13,109 nucleotides of DNA from JAGLTN01 sp023135255. GTDB lineage: Bacteria; Planctomycetota; Phycisphaerae; Sedimentisphaerales; Anaerobacaceae. Position 1 is the first letter of the stretch, and each line of letters opens with the position of its first letter. Both the position numbers and the translations under genes were made by a program. Below the pieces are notes generated by a model that saw nothing but the letters and a program-made list of their open reading frames with translations, made no database searches and was not told the DNA's origin. Shown here in pieces: positions 1 through 6,718 of this stretch. Location: contig DAOWCP010000071.1 in NCBI GenBank assembly GCA_030639495.1, positions 1-13,109 on the forward strand, written 5' to 3'.

Positions 1-513
1 ACAATACCCCGGCCATAAAACCATATCCCTGCCTGTTTTGTTGATGACAAATTGTCCAAGATACTTGTCCGGCACAAATATTATCCGGCGTCCGGCCTGC
101 AGTGAGTTTACTAATTCAACCGCATTACTACTGGTACAGCAGTAATCACTCAACGCCTTAACTTCAGCCGGTGAGTTCACATAACATACAACGATGGCAT
201 CCGGATGTTCGCCTTTGAGCCTGCTTAACTGCTCGGCCGTTATCATATCAGCCATCGGACAGCCGGCGTCTTTGGCGGGAAGAAGAACCGTTTTTTCCGG
301 CGAAAGTATCGCCGCAGTCTCAGCCATAAAAAGCACGCCGCAAAACACTATCACGTCAGCATCAGTCTTGGCAGCTTCTTGTGAAAGACCAAGCGAATCG
401 CCCGTAATGTCAGCAATATCCTGCACGGACCCTATCTGGTAGTTATGAGCGAGGATCACCGCGTTACGCTGCTTCTTGAGCTTATTGATCTTTTCTGTTA
501 ATTCTTCCTTCAA
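1..513 (-). CDS. nadA: Quinolinate synthase NadA, N-terminal part (runs off the left edge)
   Basis: NadA condenses iminoaspartate with dihydroxyacetone phosphate to quinolinate, the pyridine precursor of NAD, using a [4Fe-4S] cluster in the cytoplasm. The 171 visible codons show family motifs: AHNYQ at 22-26, FCGV at 57-60 (C58 should be the first cluster cysteine), AGCPMADM at 83-90, CYVNSPAEVKA at 110-120, SDYCCTSSNAV at 122-132, DKYLG at 149-153 and WPGYC at the edge. The family is usually just over 300 residues, so roughly half is present and the other cluster cysteines lie outside. No ATG is available: the frame is open back to a stop near 589, and TTG at 513-511, preceded by AAGAAAG, gives the expected N-terminus, though the exact start is uncertain. 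It lies about 100 bp downstream of cysE on the same strand with a hairpin repeat between them, so it may or may not be cotranscribed. Confidence 0.93.
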   Translation of the reverse strand, partial: MKEELTEKINKLKKQRNAVILAHNYQIGSVQDIADITGDSLGLSQEAAKTDADVIVFCGVLFMAETAAILSPEKTVLLPAKDAGCPMADMITAEQLSRLKGEHPDAIVVCYVNSPAEVKALSDYCCTSSNAVELVNSLQAGRRIIFVPDKYLGQFVINKTGRDMVLWPGYC

Positions 514-578
514 AACAAACTTTCTTGTACTACTTTTTAGATTTATACTTCTTATATACTGCTCACAGTTAAGTTTTC

Positions 579-660
579 CGGTTTATCCGCGGGTAAATAA
601 CTTAAAAATAACAAGTTACGGATTTATTCGCGGAGATTTCTTACCCTTAAGGGTATATGT
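579..660 (-). repeat. Dispersed 80-nt hairpin repeat, copy A (full length)
   Basis: Read on the minus strand from 660, this aligns without gaps to 6719-6798 on the plus strand at about 69 of 80 positions. It starts with the perfect palindrome TACCCTTAAGGGTA (641-654). A hairpin follows: CCGCG...AATAAAT...AACTT pairs imperfectly with AAGTTATTT...CGCGG, closing at about 587-635. The left end of the element encodes the last residues and stop of cysE; the rest lies in the cysE-nadA gap, where the RNA hairpin could act as a stabiliser, attenuator or spacer. No transposase or terminal inverted repeats are visible, so it resembles a REP/MITE-like non-autonomous element. Confidence 0.8.
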
Positions 661-1554
661 TAATTCCGGATTAGACATCGTAACCATAACGCCCTCAGGC
701 ACAGATTCTTTTATCCAGACATTACCGCCGATTACCGCATCTTTGCCTATAACAATATTACCAAGTATCGTAGCCTCTGCATAAATAGTGACATTATCAC
801 ATATCGTCGGGTGCCTCTTACCGCCTTTTATAATATTGCCTCGTTCATCCTTGGGAAAACTAAGCGCCCCCAAAGTTGCGCCCTGATACATCTTAACATT
901 ATCACCAATAACCGTAGTCTCACCTATCACAACACCCGTGCCGTGGTCTATAAAGAAATTCTTACCGATCCTCGCACCCGGATGAATATCGATACCCGTT
1001 CTGGCATGTGCGCATTCAGACATTATCCTCGGCAACAAAGGTACATCTTTAAGATAAAGCTCATAAGCAATTCGATGCGTTGCTATAGCGATAATACAAG
1101 GATAACTGATTACCACTTCCTCGTAACTCTTAACCGCGGGATCGCCGTCATAAGCAGCTTTAACATCGCCCTTGAGCATCTGGCGTATATATCCGAGCCT
1201 TTCCAGCAAATGCACCGTGACATCATCTGCCATCTTGACGCAATCACAACCCGGACAATCCTTCATCCTGCATTGATGTCTGTTGGCTTTTTCTATCTGA
1301 CGAGCCAGCCTGTTGTAAACCGTATGGATAAGATCACCAACTATAAAATTCACATTAGATTTGGTAACCTCTTTTTTCCCCGTGTAACCGGGAAACAAAA
1401 GCTCCATCAGCAAATCGAGTATCTCAACTATCTCATCACGTACCGGCAGATTCGTGGCATCAATAAAATTGATCCCCGAATCCCCCTGGTAAGTCTCGAC
1501 AACCCCGCCTACCAGGTCATTAATCTTCTCATTTGTCAAATTATGCTCTGACAT
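616..1554 (-). CDS. cysE: Serine O-acetyltransferase CysE
   Basis: Transfers acetyl from acetyl-CoA to L-serine, giving the O-acetylserine used by the neighbouring CysK; cytoplasmic. The 312 residues comprise an alpha-helical N-terminal domain (about 1-180) and a left-handed beta-helix of hexapeptide repeats (about 185-290). Residues matching the E. coli active site are D189 in DIHPGA, D203-H204 in DHGTGVVIGET and H248 in GKRHP. Two features are odd. The N-terminal domain has a cysteine cluster, C95, C100, C103 and C105 (CRMKDCPGCDC), which is not part of the catalytic fold. The last dozen residues (about 301-312, ending INP) are encoded by a dispersed repeat, so the tail lacks the C-terminal Ile that docks into CysK in enterobacteria. 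The ATG at 1554 follows GAAAGTGG. It lies 33 bp after cysK in a leftward operon. Confidence 0.95.
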   Translation of the reverse strand: MSEHNLTNEKINDLVGGVVETYQGDSGINFIDATNLPVRDEIVEILDLLMELLFPGYTGKKEVTKSNVNFIVGDLIHTVYNRLARQIEKANRHQCRMKDCPGCDCVKMADDVTVHLLERLGYIRQMLKGDVKAAYDGDPAVKSYEEVVISYPCIIAIATHRIAYELYLKDVPLLPRIMSECAHARTGIDIHPGARIGKNFFIDHGTGVVIGETTVIGDNVKMYQGATLGALSFPKDERGNIIKGGKRHPTICDNVTIYAEATILGNIVIGKDAVIGGNVWIKESVPEGVMVTMSNPELTYTLKGKKSPRINP

Positions 1555-1587
1555 CTGTATCCACTTTCAATTTAGTCTCAAAAAACA

Positions 1588-2514
1588 TCAATAACCCTCA
1601 TACATCTCCGTCGAAATATACCTCTCACCTGTATCACAGCCAAACGTAACTATCGTCTTGCCCTTGTTCTCAGGCCTTTTGGAAACCTCAATTGCCGCCC
1701 ACACATTAGCACCGGAACTGATACCAACTAAAATACCTTCCCTGCACGCCATATCACGAGCGGTATTTATCGCATTATCATTACTGACTTTGATAATCTC
1801 ATCGATTATTTCACAATCAAGGTTATCAGGCACAAAACCAGCGCCGATGCCCTGTATTTTATGCGGACCAGCTACACCGCCCGACAAAATAGCGGAACTC
1901 TCAGGCTCAACAGCCACAACCTTCAAATCTTTGTTCTTGCCTTTCAATGTCTGACCGCAACCGGTCAACGTTCCGCCGGTTCCTACACCTGCGACAAGAA
2001 TATCCACCTCTCCGTCGCTGTCGATCCATATCTCCTCTGCCGTAACTTCCCTGTGCACTTTAGGATTAGCGGGGTTCTTAAACTGTTGAGGCATAAAAGT
2101 GTTCTCATATTGTTCCATGATCTCTTCCGCCTTTTTCACTGCCCCAGCCATACCACCTGCAGCTTCGGTCAATATTATTTCAGCACCGAACATCTTCAGT
2201 ATCTTACGTCTTTCAATACTCATCGATTCAGGCATCGTCAAAATAAGTTTATACCCTCTCTGGGCACACACAAACGCCAAACCAATTCCCGTATTGCCGC
2301 TTGTAGGCTCAATTATTACAGTATCAGAATTTATCAGGCCCCTCTTCTCGCCATCTTTTATCATCGAAACCGCAATCCTGTCCTTAACACTGCCGCAGGG
2401 ATTAAAACTCTCAAGCTTGATAAGAATAGTAGCGTCTTCACTGCCAAGTTTGTTGATTCTGACCAAAGGCGTATAACCAACCGTTGCCGTTATGTCCTCA
2501 AATATCGCACTCAT
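1588..2514 (-). CDS. cysK: Cysteine synthase A (O-acetylserine sulfhydrylase)
   Basis: PLP enzyme that converts O-acetylserine and sulfide to L-cysteine, the step after CysE. The full-length 308-residue protein has the PLP lysine K44 in GSVKDR, the substrate loop TSGNTG at 71-76, the phosphate-binding GTGGT at 179-183, KIQGIGAGFVPD at 219-230 and GISSGAN at 264-270. These match CysK rather than cystathionine beta-synthase, which would be longer and carry CBS domains. It ends at TGERYISTEMYEGY. The Shine-Dalgarno AGAAAG upstream of the ATG overlaps the TAG stop of the preceding regulator gene, which argues for translational coupling. cysE follows in the same direction. Confidence 0.95.
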   Translation of the reverse strand: MSAIFEDITATVGYTPLVRINKLGSEDATILIKLESFNPCGSVKDRIAVSMIKDGEKRGLINSDTVIIEPTSGNTGIGLAFVCAQRGYKLILTMPESMSIERRKILKMFGAEIILTEAAGGMAGAVKKAEEIMEQYENTFMPQQFKNPANPKVHREVTAEEIWIDSDGEVDILVAGVGTGGTLTGCGQTLKGKNKDLKVVAVEPESSAILSGGVAGPHKIQGIGAGFVPDNLDCEIIDEIIKVSNDNAINTARDMACREGILVGISSGANVWAAIEVSKRPENKGKTIVTFGCDTGERYISTEMYEGY

Positions 2515-2526
2515 ACTTTAAACTTT

Positions 2527-2961
2527 CTATATTTGATAACTCGTCTTGCCTCGTGAATTCAACCTGTCAACCATATCCTGCAATGTCACTGAACCCAATA
2601 TAAAATCTACCGCTCGCTGAACTTCTGCCCAGATATCCCTTGTAACACAATCGCAGCTTCGGCTGCAAACCTTAGCATCCCTGACGCAATCTGTGGTCAC
2701 AACATCACCTTCGAGCACAGCAAAAATCTCGTTAAGACGAATCTTATCAGGACTCTTAGCAAGCACATAACCGCCCTTTGCGCCCCTTATACTATGCACA
2801 AAACCACTTGACTTCAACACCGAAATCAATTGCTCAAGATATTTCACCGATATCGCCTGGCGACTGGCAATCACCTTTAACTGCAAAGGTCCGTCACCAA
2901 ACCCAACCGCCAATTCCAACATTGCCCTTATTCCATACCGCGTCTTCGTCGAAAGCTTCAA
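2527..2961 (-). CDS. Rrf2-family transcriptional regulator with cysteine cluster (IscR/CymR-like)
   Basis: A 144-residue Rrf2 protein, a winged-helix DNA-binding dimer. MKLSTKTRYGIRAMLELA begins the N-terminal helix; the recognition region is about 28-65 (ISVKYLEQLISVLKSSGFV), and RGAKGGYVLAK (59-69) is the usual wing. In the C-terminal half lie C92, C99, C103 and C105, close in position to the three Fe-S ligand cysteines of IscR (C92, C98, C104). This suggests Fe-S or redox sensing, although the spacing differs. CymR, the Rrf2 regulator of cysteine genes in Firmicutes, does not depend on such a cluster. First gene of the leftward group with cysK and cysE, it probably controls that operon and itself, perhaps through the palindromes overlapping its promoter. 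AGGAG lies nine bases upstream of the ATG. Target and ligand are inferred. Confidence 0.9.
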   Translation of the reverse strand: MKLSTKTRYGIRAMLELAVGFGDGPLQLKVIASRQAISVKYLEQLISVLKSSGFVHSIRGAKGGYVLAKSPDKIRLNEIFAVLEGDVVTTDCVRDAKVCSRSCDCVTRDIWAEVQRAVDFILGSVTLQDMVDRLNSRGKTSYQI

Positions 2962-2995
2962 TTTTAATTCTCCTATTATTCCTACTAAGTTAGCG

Positions 2996-3018
2996 GTATA
3001 TTATACGAATCGATTTCG
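2996..3018. promoter_or_regulatory. Two adjacent palindromes over the rrf2 promoter, candidate operator
   Basis: GTATATTATAC (2996-3006) is a perfect 5+1+5 palindrome that contains the -10 box. It runs directly into the near-palindrome CGAATCGATTTCG (3006-3018) in the spacer. A repressor bound here would block the -10, a plausible autoregulatory site for the Rrf2 protein. It does not obviously match a published IscR or CymR consensus. Confidence 0.35.
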
Positions 3019-3028
3019 ATTTTGCTAT
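3000..3028 (-). promoter_or_regulatory. Probable promoter of the rrf2-cysK-cysE operon
   Basis: On the minus strand a perfect -10 TATAAT (3005-3000) lies about 39 bases upstream of the regulator ATG, with AGGAG between. The sequence 17-18 bases further upstream is a poor -35 match (TATAGC/ATAGCA), as expected for a regulated or activator-dependent promoter. Leftward transcription from here would cover rrf2, cysK, cysE and possibly nadA. Confidence 0.5.
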
Positions 3029-3084
3029 AAAAAAAATACAAAAAAAAAATACAAAAAAAAAGCAAAAAACCATCTTTTCTGGTT
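3029..3084. other. A-tract-rich stretch with a small hairpin
   Basis: Runs of 8, 10 and 9 adenines, the first three separated by TAC (aaaaaaaa-TAC-a10-TAC-a9-GC), then the inverted repeat AACCA (3068-3072) / TGGTT (3080-3084). Read on the minus strand, the hairpin is followed by a T-run, so it could be a weak terminator stopping antisense transcription from reaching rrf2. The phased A-tracts could instead act as bent or UP-element-like DNA. Both readings are tentative. Confidence 0.4.
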
Positions 3085-3134
3085 AATTTGAGGGCTTATA
3101 TTTATTGTAAATAGAAACAACATGGCAATTATAC

Positions 3135-3163
3135 TTGACAAATGCCTGAGAGCAACTTACGAT
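3135..3163 (+). promoter_or_regulatory. Sigma70-type promoter for the glycosyltransferase gene
   Basis: A consensus -35 TTGACA (3135-3140), 17-base spacer and TACGAT as -10 (3158-3163), followed by a leader of about 58 bases to the ATG at 3228. AGGG at 3210-3213 is a distant ribosome site and AGGA at 3224-3227 lies too close, so translation initiation may be modest. Confidence 0.6.
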
Positions 3164-3227
3164 AATTATTGATGCTTTTAGTATCTCGCAACAAGATGGC
3201 TATTTAAAACAGGGAAACGGTGCAGGA

Positions 3228-5579
3228 ATGACGAAAGTTTTGAAAAAGAGAGTTGCTTTTATTTCTTCGTTTCAGCCGAGGAAGTGCGGCATAGCTACAT
3301 TCACTTCTGACCTGATTGAAAATACCTCTGCCGCTTCCAAAGGTAATTTTGAACCGCTTGTCGTGGCGATGAAAAATTCAAGTGATGTCAATAAATACGA
3401 TAAACCTGTAAAATTCGAAATCAGAAAAGATGTCAGAAAAGACTATATCTGTGCAGCTGACTATATAAATTTCAGTCATGTAGATATGGTTTCTGTACAG
3501 CACGAGTTCGGGCTTTTCGGCGGAGAGGCAGGTTCATATCTGACATTTCTGCTTAAACGGTTGAAAGTGCCGGTAATCACAACTCTGCATACCGTGCTCG
3601 ATGACCCCGATGCCGATTATCGCAAATCTATGATGGAGCTATGCGATGGATCTCAATATATGATAACCATGAATGAGCGCGGCGTGGATATGCTTAAAAA
3701 TATCTATGGCGTACCTGAAAGTAAAATAAAACTGATTGCCCATGGTATCCCGGAGTTGCCTTTTGTCGATAACAATTACTATAAGCACAAATTCAAGATC
3801 GAAGGCCGACGTACAATTTTAACTTTCGGACTGCTGAGTAAAAATAAAGGTATCGAAGTAATGCTCAAAGCTATGCCGGAGATCATCGCTAATGAACCTT
3901 CGGCAATATATGTAATACTCGGAATGACACACCCTTCGGTTTTGAAACATGACGGAGAATCTTACCGTTTCTCTCTGCAAAGACTTGTAAAGGAACTTGA
4001 TCTTCAGGAACATGTTATTTTTCATAACAGATTCGTAAGCGATGACGAACTAAACAATTTTCTCTGCGCGGCTGATGTATATGTCACTCCATATCTGAAC
4101 AGAGAACAGCTCACAAGCGGAACATTGTCATTTGCTGTAGGTACCGGAAAAGCAGTCGTATCAACCCCCTACTGGGCAGCACAGGAGTTGCTGGCAAATG
4201 GACGTGGAAGGCTGGTAGACTTTGGAAATCATAAGCAAATGGCAAAAGCTGTTTCAGATATATTCAAAGACAACTCGCTTTTCTATTCGCTTAGAAGAAA
4301 AGCCTACGATTACGGCAGGTCAAGGACCTGGCCCAAGATAGGACAGCAATACTGGAAATTGTTCCGCAGCAGTGAGGTAACTTCTTCTTTAAGCTATGAT
4401 AAAGAAAAGACACCTATCATTACAAACGTAGAGCTGCCCGAACCATCTTTGGCGCATATTAAAAACCTTACCGACCAGACCGGTATGCTCCAGCATGCAA
4501 AATATGTCATTGTGAACCGAGATCACGGCTATTGCACCGATGATAACGCAAGAGCTGTTATCGCAATGATAAAATACTATAACCAGTTCCATGAGTCAGA
4601 AGCTAAAACCCTTTTGGATATATACCTGGCATTTGTCATGTATGCACAAAATAAAGATGGAACAGTAAGAAACTTTATGAATTATGACAGAACCTGGGTA
4701 AAAATGGAACCGATAAATGATGCGCTTGGAAGAGTGCTGTGGTCTCTCGGAGCTATCATGGTGAAACCTCCTTCCTCAAAATACCTGTCGATAGTCAAAG
4801 ACTTATTCGATAAATCGGTAAAGCACGTCAACGACCAGTATCCCAGGGGAAAGGCATATTCGGTCATCGGAATGTGCGATTACCTCAAACAATTCCCCGG
4901 AGCAAGTGATATAAAAAGACAGCTTGAAACAGCAGCTGACAACCTTGTCGAGCTTTTCGAGAATAACCAGAAACCCGACTGGCAATGGTTTGAAGATCAG
5001 CTCACTTATGATAATTCGGTTTTGCCTCACGCGTTATTCGTAGCAGGCTATGCATTTGCTAATAAAAAATATCTCGACATTGCGACAAAGGCTTCTGATT
5101 TTCTTATCGAAACAACTTTTAACAAAACTCACTTTACATTTATAGGCTGTAAAGGTTGGTACAAGGCCGGACACGACAAGGCTTCTTTTGACCAGCAGCC
5201 CATAGAAGCGGCAAGCACGGTTATGATGCTCAATGCCGCCTACAACGCCACTAACAATTCAAGATATCTTACTTTACAAAGAAAAGCTTTCGACTGGTTC
5301 ATTGGCGAAAACGATCTGCAGACACCTGTTTACGATTTCAAAACTAAAGGATGTTATGACGGACTTACTGCCGGCGGAGTGAACCTCAATCAGGGAGCGG
5401 AAAGCACTATAAGCTTTATGTTGGCTTTGCTGACCATACTTGAAAGTTTTTTAATCGCTGATAAAATAAGTGAAGTCGGCATACCTAATTTAATAGCCCT
5501 CAAAAGTCACCCTAAAGCCAAGATCAAAGAAGTTGCTAAAAAAAACGATTCTATAGAAAAAATTGAGAATTTGCTCTGA
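3228..5579 (+). CDS. Family 4 glycosyltransferase fused to a C-terminal alpha/alpha-toroid domain
   Basis: 783 residues in two parts. Residues about 1-385 are a GT-B fold, GT4-type glycosyltransferase: SFQPRKCGIATFTSDL at 14-29 (acceptor-side N-terminus), QHEFGLFGGEAG at 91-102, TLHTVL at 119-124, AHGIP at 171-175, FGLLSKNKGIE at 200-210 and TSGTLSFAVGTGKAVVSTPY at 296-315. Residues about 400-745 resemble an (alpha/alpha) barrel as in six-hairpin glycosidases, with conserved-looking HGYCTDDNARAV at 433-444, DWQWFEDQLTYDNSVLPHA at 584-602, FDQQPIEAAS at 654-663 and GAESTISF at 723-730. This combination recurs in bacterial proteins of unproven function. It has no signal peptide or membrane segment, so it is cytoplasmic, and probably uses a nucleotide sugar for a glycan or storage oligosaccharide. 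Donor and acceptor cannot be told. It is monocistronic, divergent from the cysteine operon. Confidence 0.85.
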   Translation: MTKVLKKRVAFISSFQPRKCGIATFTSDLIENTSAASKGNFEPLVVAMKNSSDVNKYDKPVKFEIRKDVRKDYICAADYINFSHVDMVSVQHEFGLFGGEAGSYLTFLLKRLKVPVITTLHTVLDDPDADYRKSMMELCDGSQYMITMNERGVDMLKNIYGVPESKIKLIAHGIPELPFVDNNYYKHKFKIEGRRTILTFGLLSKNKGIEVMLKAMPEIIANEPSAIYVILGMTHPSVLKHDGESYRFSLQRLVKELDLQEHVIFHNRFVSDDELNNFLCAADVYVTPYLNREQLTSGTLSFAVGTGKAVVSTPYWAAQELLANGRGRLVDFGNHKQMAKAVSDIFKDNSLFYSLRRKAYDYGRSRTWPKIGQQYWKLFRSSEVTSSLSYDKEKTPIITNVELPEPSLAHIKNLTDQTGMLQHAKYVIVNRDHGYCTDDNARAVIAMIKYYNQFHESEAKTLLDIYLAFVMYAQNKDGTVRNFMNYDRTWVKMEPINDALGRVLWSLGAIMVKPPSSKYLSIVKDLFDKSVKHVNDQYPRGKAYSVIGMCDYLKQFPGASDIKRQLETAADNLVELFENNQKPDWQWFEDQLTYDNSVLPHALFVAGYAFANKKYLDIATKASDFLIETTFNKTHFTFIGCKGWYKAGHDKASFDQQPIEAASTVMMLNAAYNATNNSRYLTLQRKAFDWFIGENDLQTPVYDFKTKGCYDGLTAGGVNLNQGAESTISFMLALLTILESFLIADKISEVGIPNLIALKSHPKAKIKEVAKKNDSIEKIENLL

Positions 5580-5633
5580 CTTCAGTTTCTCTGTTGTTTT
5601 CACACAAGCCGCCCAGGATAAAATAGTTAAATG

Positions 5634-5662
5634 TTGGCATACCTGTGCAAATCTTTTATAAT
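5634..5662 (+). promoter_or_regulatory. Strong sigma70-type promoter for exonuclease III
   Basis: TTGGCA (5634-5639), exactly 17 bases, then the perfect TATAAT (5657-5662). The start site would fall near 5669, leaving a leader of about 60 AT-rich bases before the ATG at 5732. The leader has only a weak CAGG as ribosome site and no clear structure. No terminator hairpin is visible between the upstream glycosyltransferase stop and this promoter. Confidence 0.65.
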
Positions 5663-5731
5663 CCGAATTATTACTATAAGATTAACGTTAAATATTTTTT
5701 TTAAACCTATTTAATTTCAGGCCTACAGATT

Positions 5732-6508
5732 ATGAAAATAGCAAGCTTCAACGTTAATTCGCTGCGTGCAAGAGTGCCTATAGTACTTAGCTGGCTCGAA
5801 AAGAATCAGCCTGACATCCTTTGCTTGCAGGAGACAAAAGCACAGGATATCGACTTTCCCCTTGCTGACTTCGAAGAAACCGATTATCAGTGTGTCTTCA
5901 AAGGACAGAAATCATATAACGGCGTTGCAATTTTCAGCAAGCACGATATTACAGACGCTATGTTCGGATTCAATGAAGAACCGAGGGAGCAGTCTCGACT
6001 TATCTGTGCTCAGATAAAAGGCATATACATAGTAAACACCTACATTCCGCAAGGTCAAAGTTTAGAATCGGAAAAATATCAATATAAGCTTGAATGGTTT
6101 CGAAGGCTGAAAAAATATTTTTCTGAAAATTTCAGGCCGAAAGACCCTGTTATCTGGGTTGGGGATTTTAATATAGCACCTACGCCGATAGATGTTTTTA
6201 ATCCCGAAGCCAGGGAAGAGCATGTTTGCTATCACATAGCCGGACGAAATGCAATGGAAGATGTTGTCAGCTGGGGTTTTACGGATATATTCAGAAAGCA
6301 CTGCCCGGAGCCGGGGCAATATACATTCTGGGATTACCGCTCGAAAGTTTCTTTTCGCCAAAACCTGGGCTGGCGTCTGGACCATATAATGGCAACTGAA
6401 TCTGTCGCAAAAAAGAGCGTCGCAAGCTATATCGACAAAGACCCCAGAACAATGCCCAGACCAAGCGACCATACACCTATTATCGCGGAATTTGACATAT
6501 ATCCTTAA
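5732..6508 (+). CDS. xth: Exodeoxyribonuclease III / AP endonuclease
   Basis: Cuts DNA at abasic sites and removes 3' blocking groups in base-excision repair; Mg-dependent, cytoplasmic. The 258 residues match the family length and start MKIASFNVNSLRAR. Catalytic and metal residues are visible: N7, E34 in LQETK, Y104 in NTYIPQG, D145 and N147 in VGDFN, D217 in RLDHIM, and D246-H247 in SDHTP. W214 and the RLDH segment are characteristic of the ExoIII (XthA/ExoA) branch rather than general endonuclease/exonuclease/phosphatase proteins. It has its own promoter and is followed by a tRNA on the other strand. The stop codon TAA lies inside a shortened copy of the dispersed repeat, in the TCCTTAAGGG palindrome. 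Confidence 0.95.
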   Translation: MKIASFNVNSLRARVPIVLSWLEKNQPDILCLQETKAQDIDFPLADFEETDYQCVFKGQKSYNGVAIFSKHDITDAMFGFNEEPREQSRLICAQIKGIYIVNTYIPQGQSLESEKYQYKLEWFRRLKKYFSENFRPKDPVIWVGDFNIAPTPIDVFNPEAREEHVCYHIAGRNAMEDVVSWGFTDIFRKHCPEPGQYTFWDYRSKVSFRQNLGWRLDHIMATESVAKKSVASYIDKDPRTMPRPSDHTPIIAEFDIYP

Positions 6509-6534
6509 GGGTAGTAAGTGCCTGCGGATAAACA
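6496..6534 (+). repeat. Dispersed repeat, copy C (centre deleted)
   Basis: The first 25 bases (acatatatccttaagggtag, then taagt) match the start of copies A and B, and the last 15 match their far end (gcggataaac). About 43 bases between, including the 5' arm of the hairpin, are absent, so this copy cannot form the long stem. It overlaps the last codons and stop of the exonuclease III gene and lies 18 bp from the tRNA. Confidence 0.6.
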
Positions 6535-6551
6535 GTAAAATGCTCTAAAAG

Positions 6552-6622
6552 CTGGCCTGCAGGGATTCGAACCCCAACTAAGTGATCCAGAGACACTCGT
6601 GCTACCATTACACTACAGGCCA
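6552..6622 (-). tRNA. tRNA-Gln (anticodon CUG)
   Basis: On the minus strand the acceptor arm TGGCCTG pairs fully with CAGGCCA. The D arm is GTGT-AATGGTA-GCAC, the anticodon stem AGTG/CACT has a T-T mismatch next to the loop, the loop CTCTGGA places CTG at 34-36, and the T loop is TTCGAAT. U1-A72 and the discriminator G73 (6552) are known glutamine identity features. The 3' CCA is not encoded. Residue numbering is by hand; the closing pair of the T stem is wobble. Confidence 0.93.
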
Positions 6623-6667
6623 GTAATACGAACCAAGAAGTCCGCTCTGGATAGAAACAAAGGTCAT

Positions 6668-6696
6668 AATTTAATATTGTAGGTGATTATTTGCAA
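6668..6696 (-). promoter_or_regulatory. Possible promoter of tRNA-Gln
   Basis: On the minus strand TTGCAA (6696-6691), 17 bases, then TAAATT (6673-6668), leaving about 40 bases of leader before the mature tRNA. The match is moderate, and no other candidate stands out in this gap. Confidence 0.4.
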
Positions 6697-6718
6697 GGGT
6701 ATTTTTTTTGTTTACGTA

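Noticed and set aside
580..640. Repeat copy A hairpin as an intrinsic terminator of cysE
   Set aside because: The stem is AT-rich and interrupted and no U-run follows it in the leftward direction, so it does not meet the terminator pattern, although an effect on RNA stability remains possible.
811..1551. 246-codon open frame on the plus strand opposite cysE
   Set aside because: It mirrors cysE, which has full catalytic motifs, and its translation shows no recognisable motif.
1861..2556. 231-codon plus-strand open frame opposite cysK
   Set aside because: Antisense shadow of a clear cysK; no ribosome site and no domain signature.
2962..3227. SAM (S-box) riboswitch or T-box upstream of the cysteine genes
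   Set aside because: The predicted leader of the rrf2 transcript is only about 30 bases, too short for either element, and no S-box or T-box core is present.
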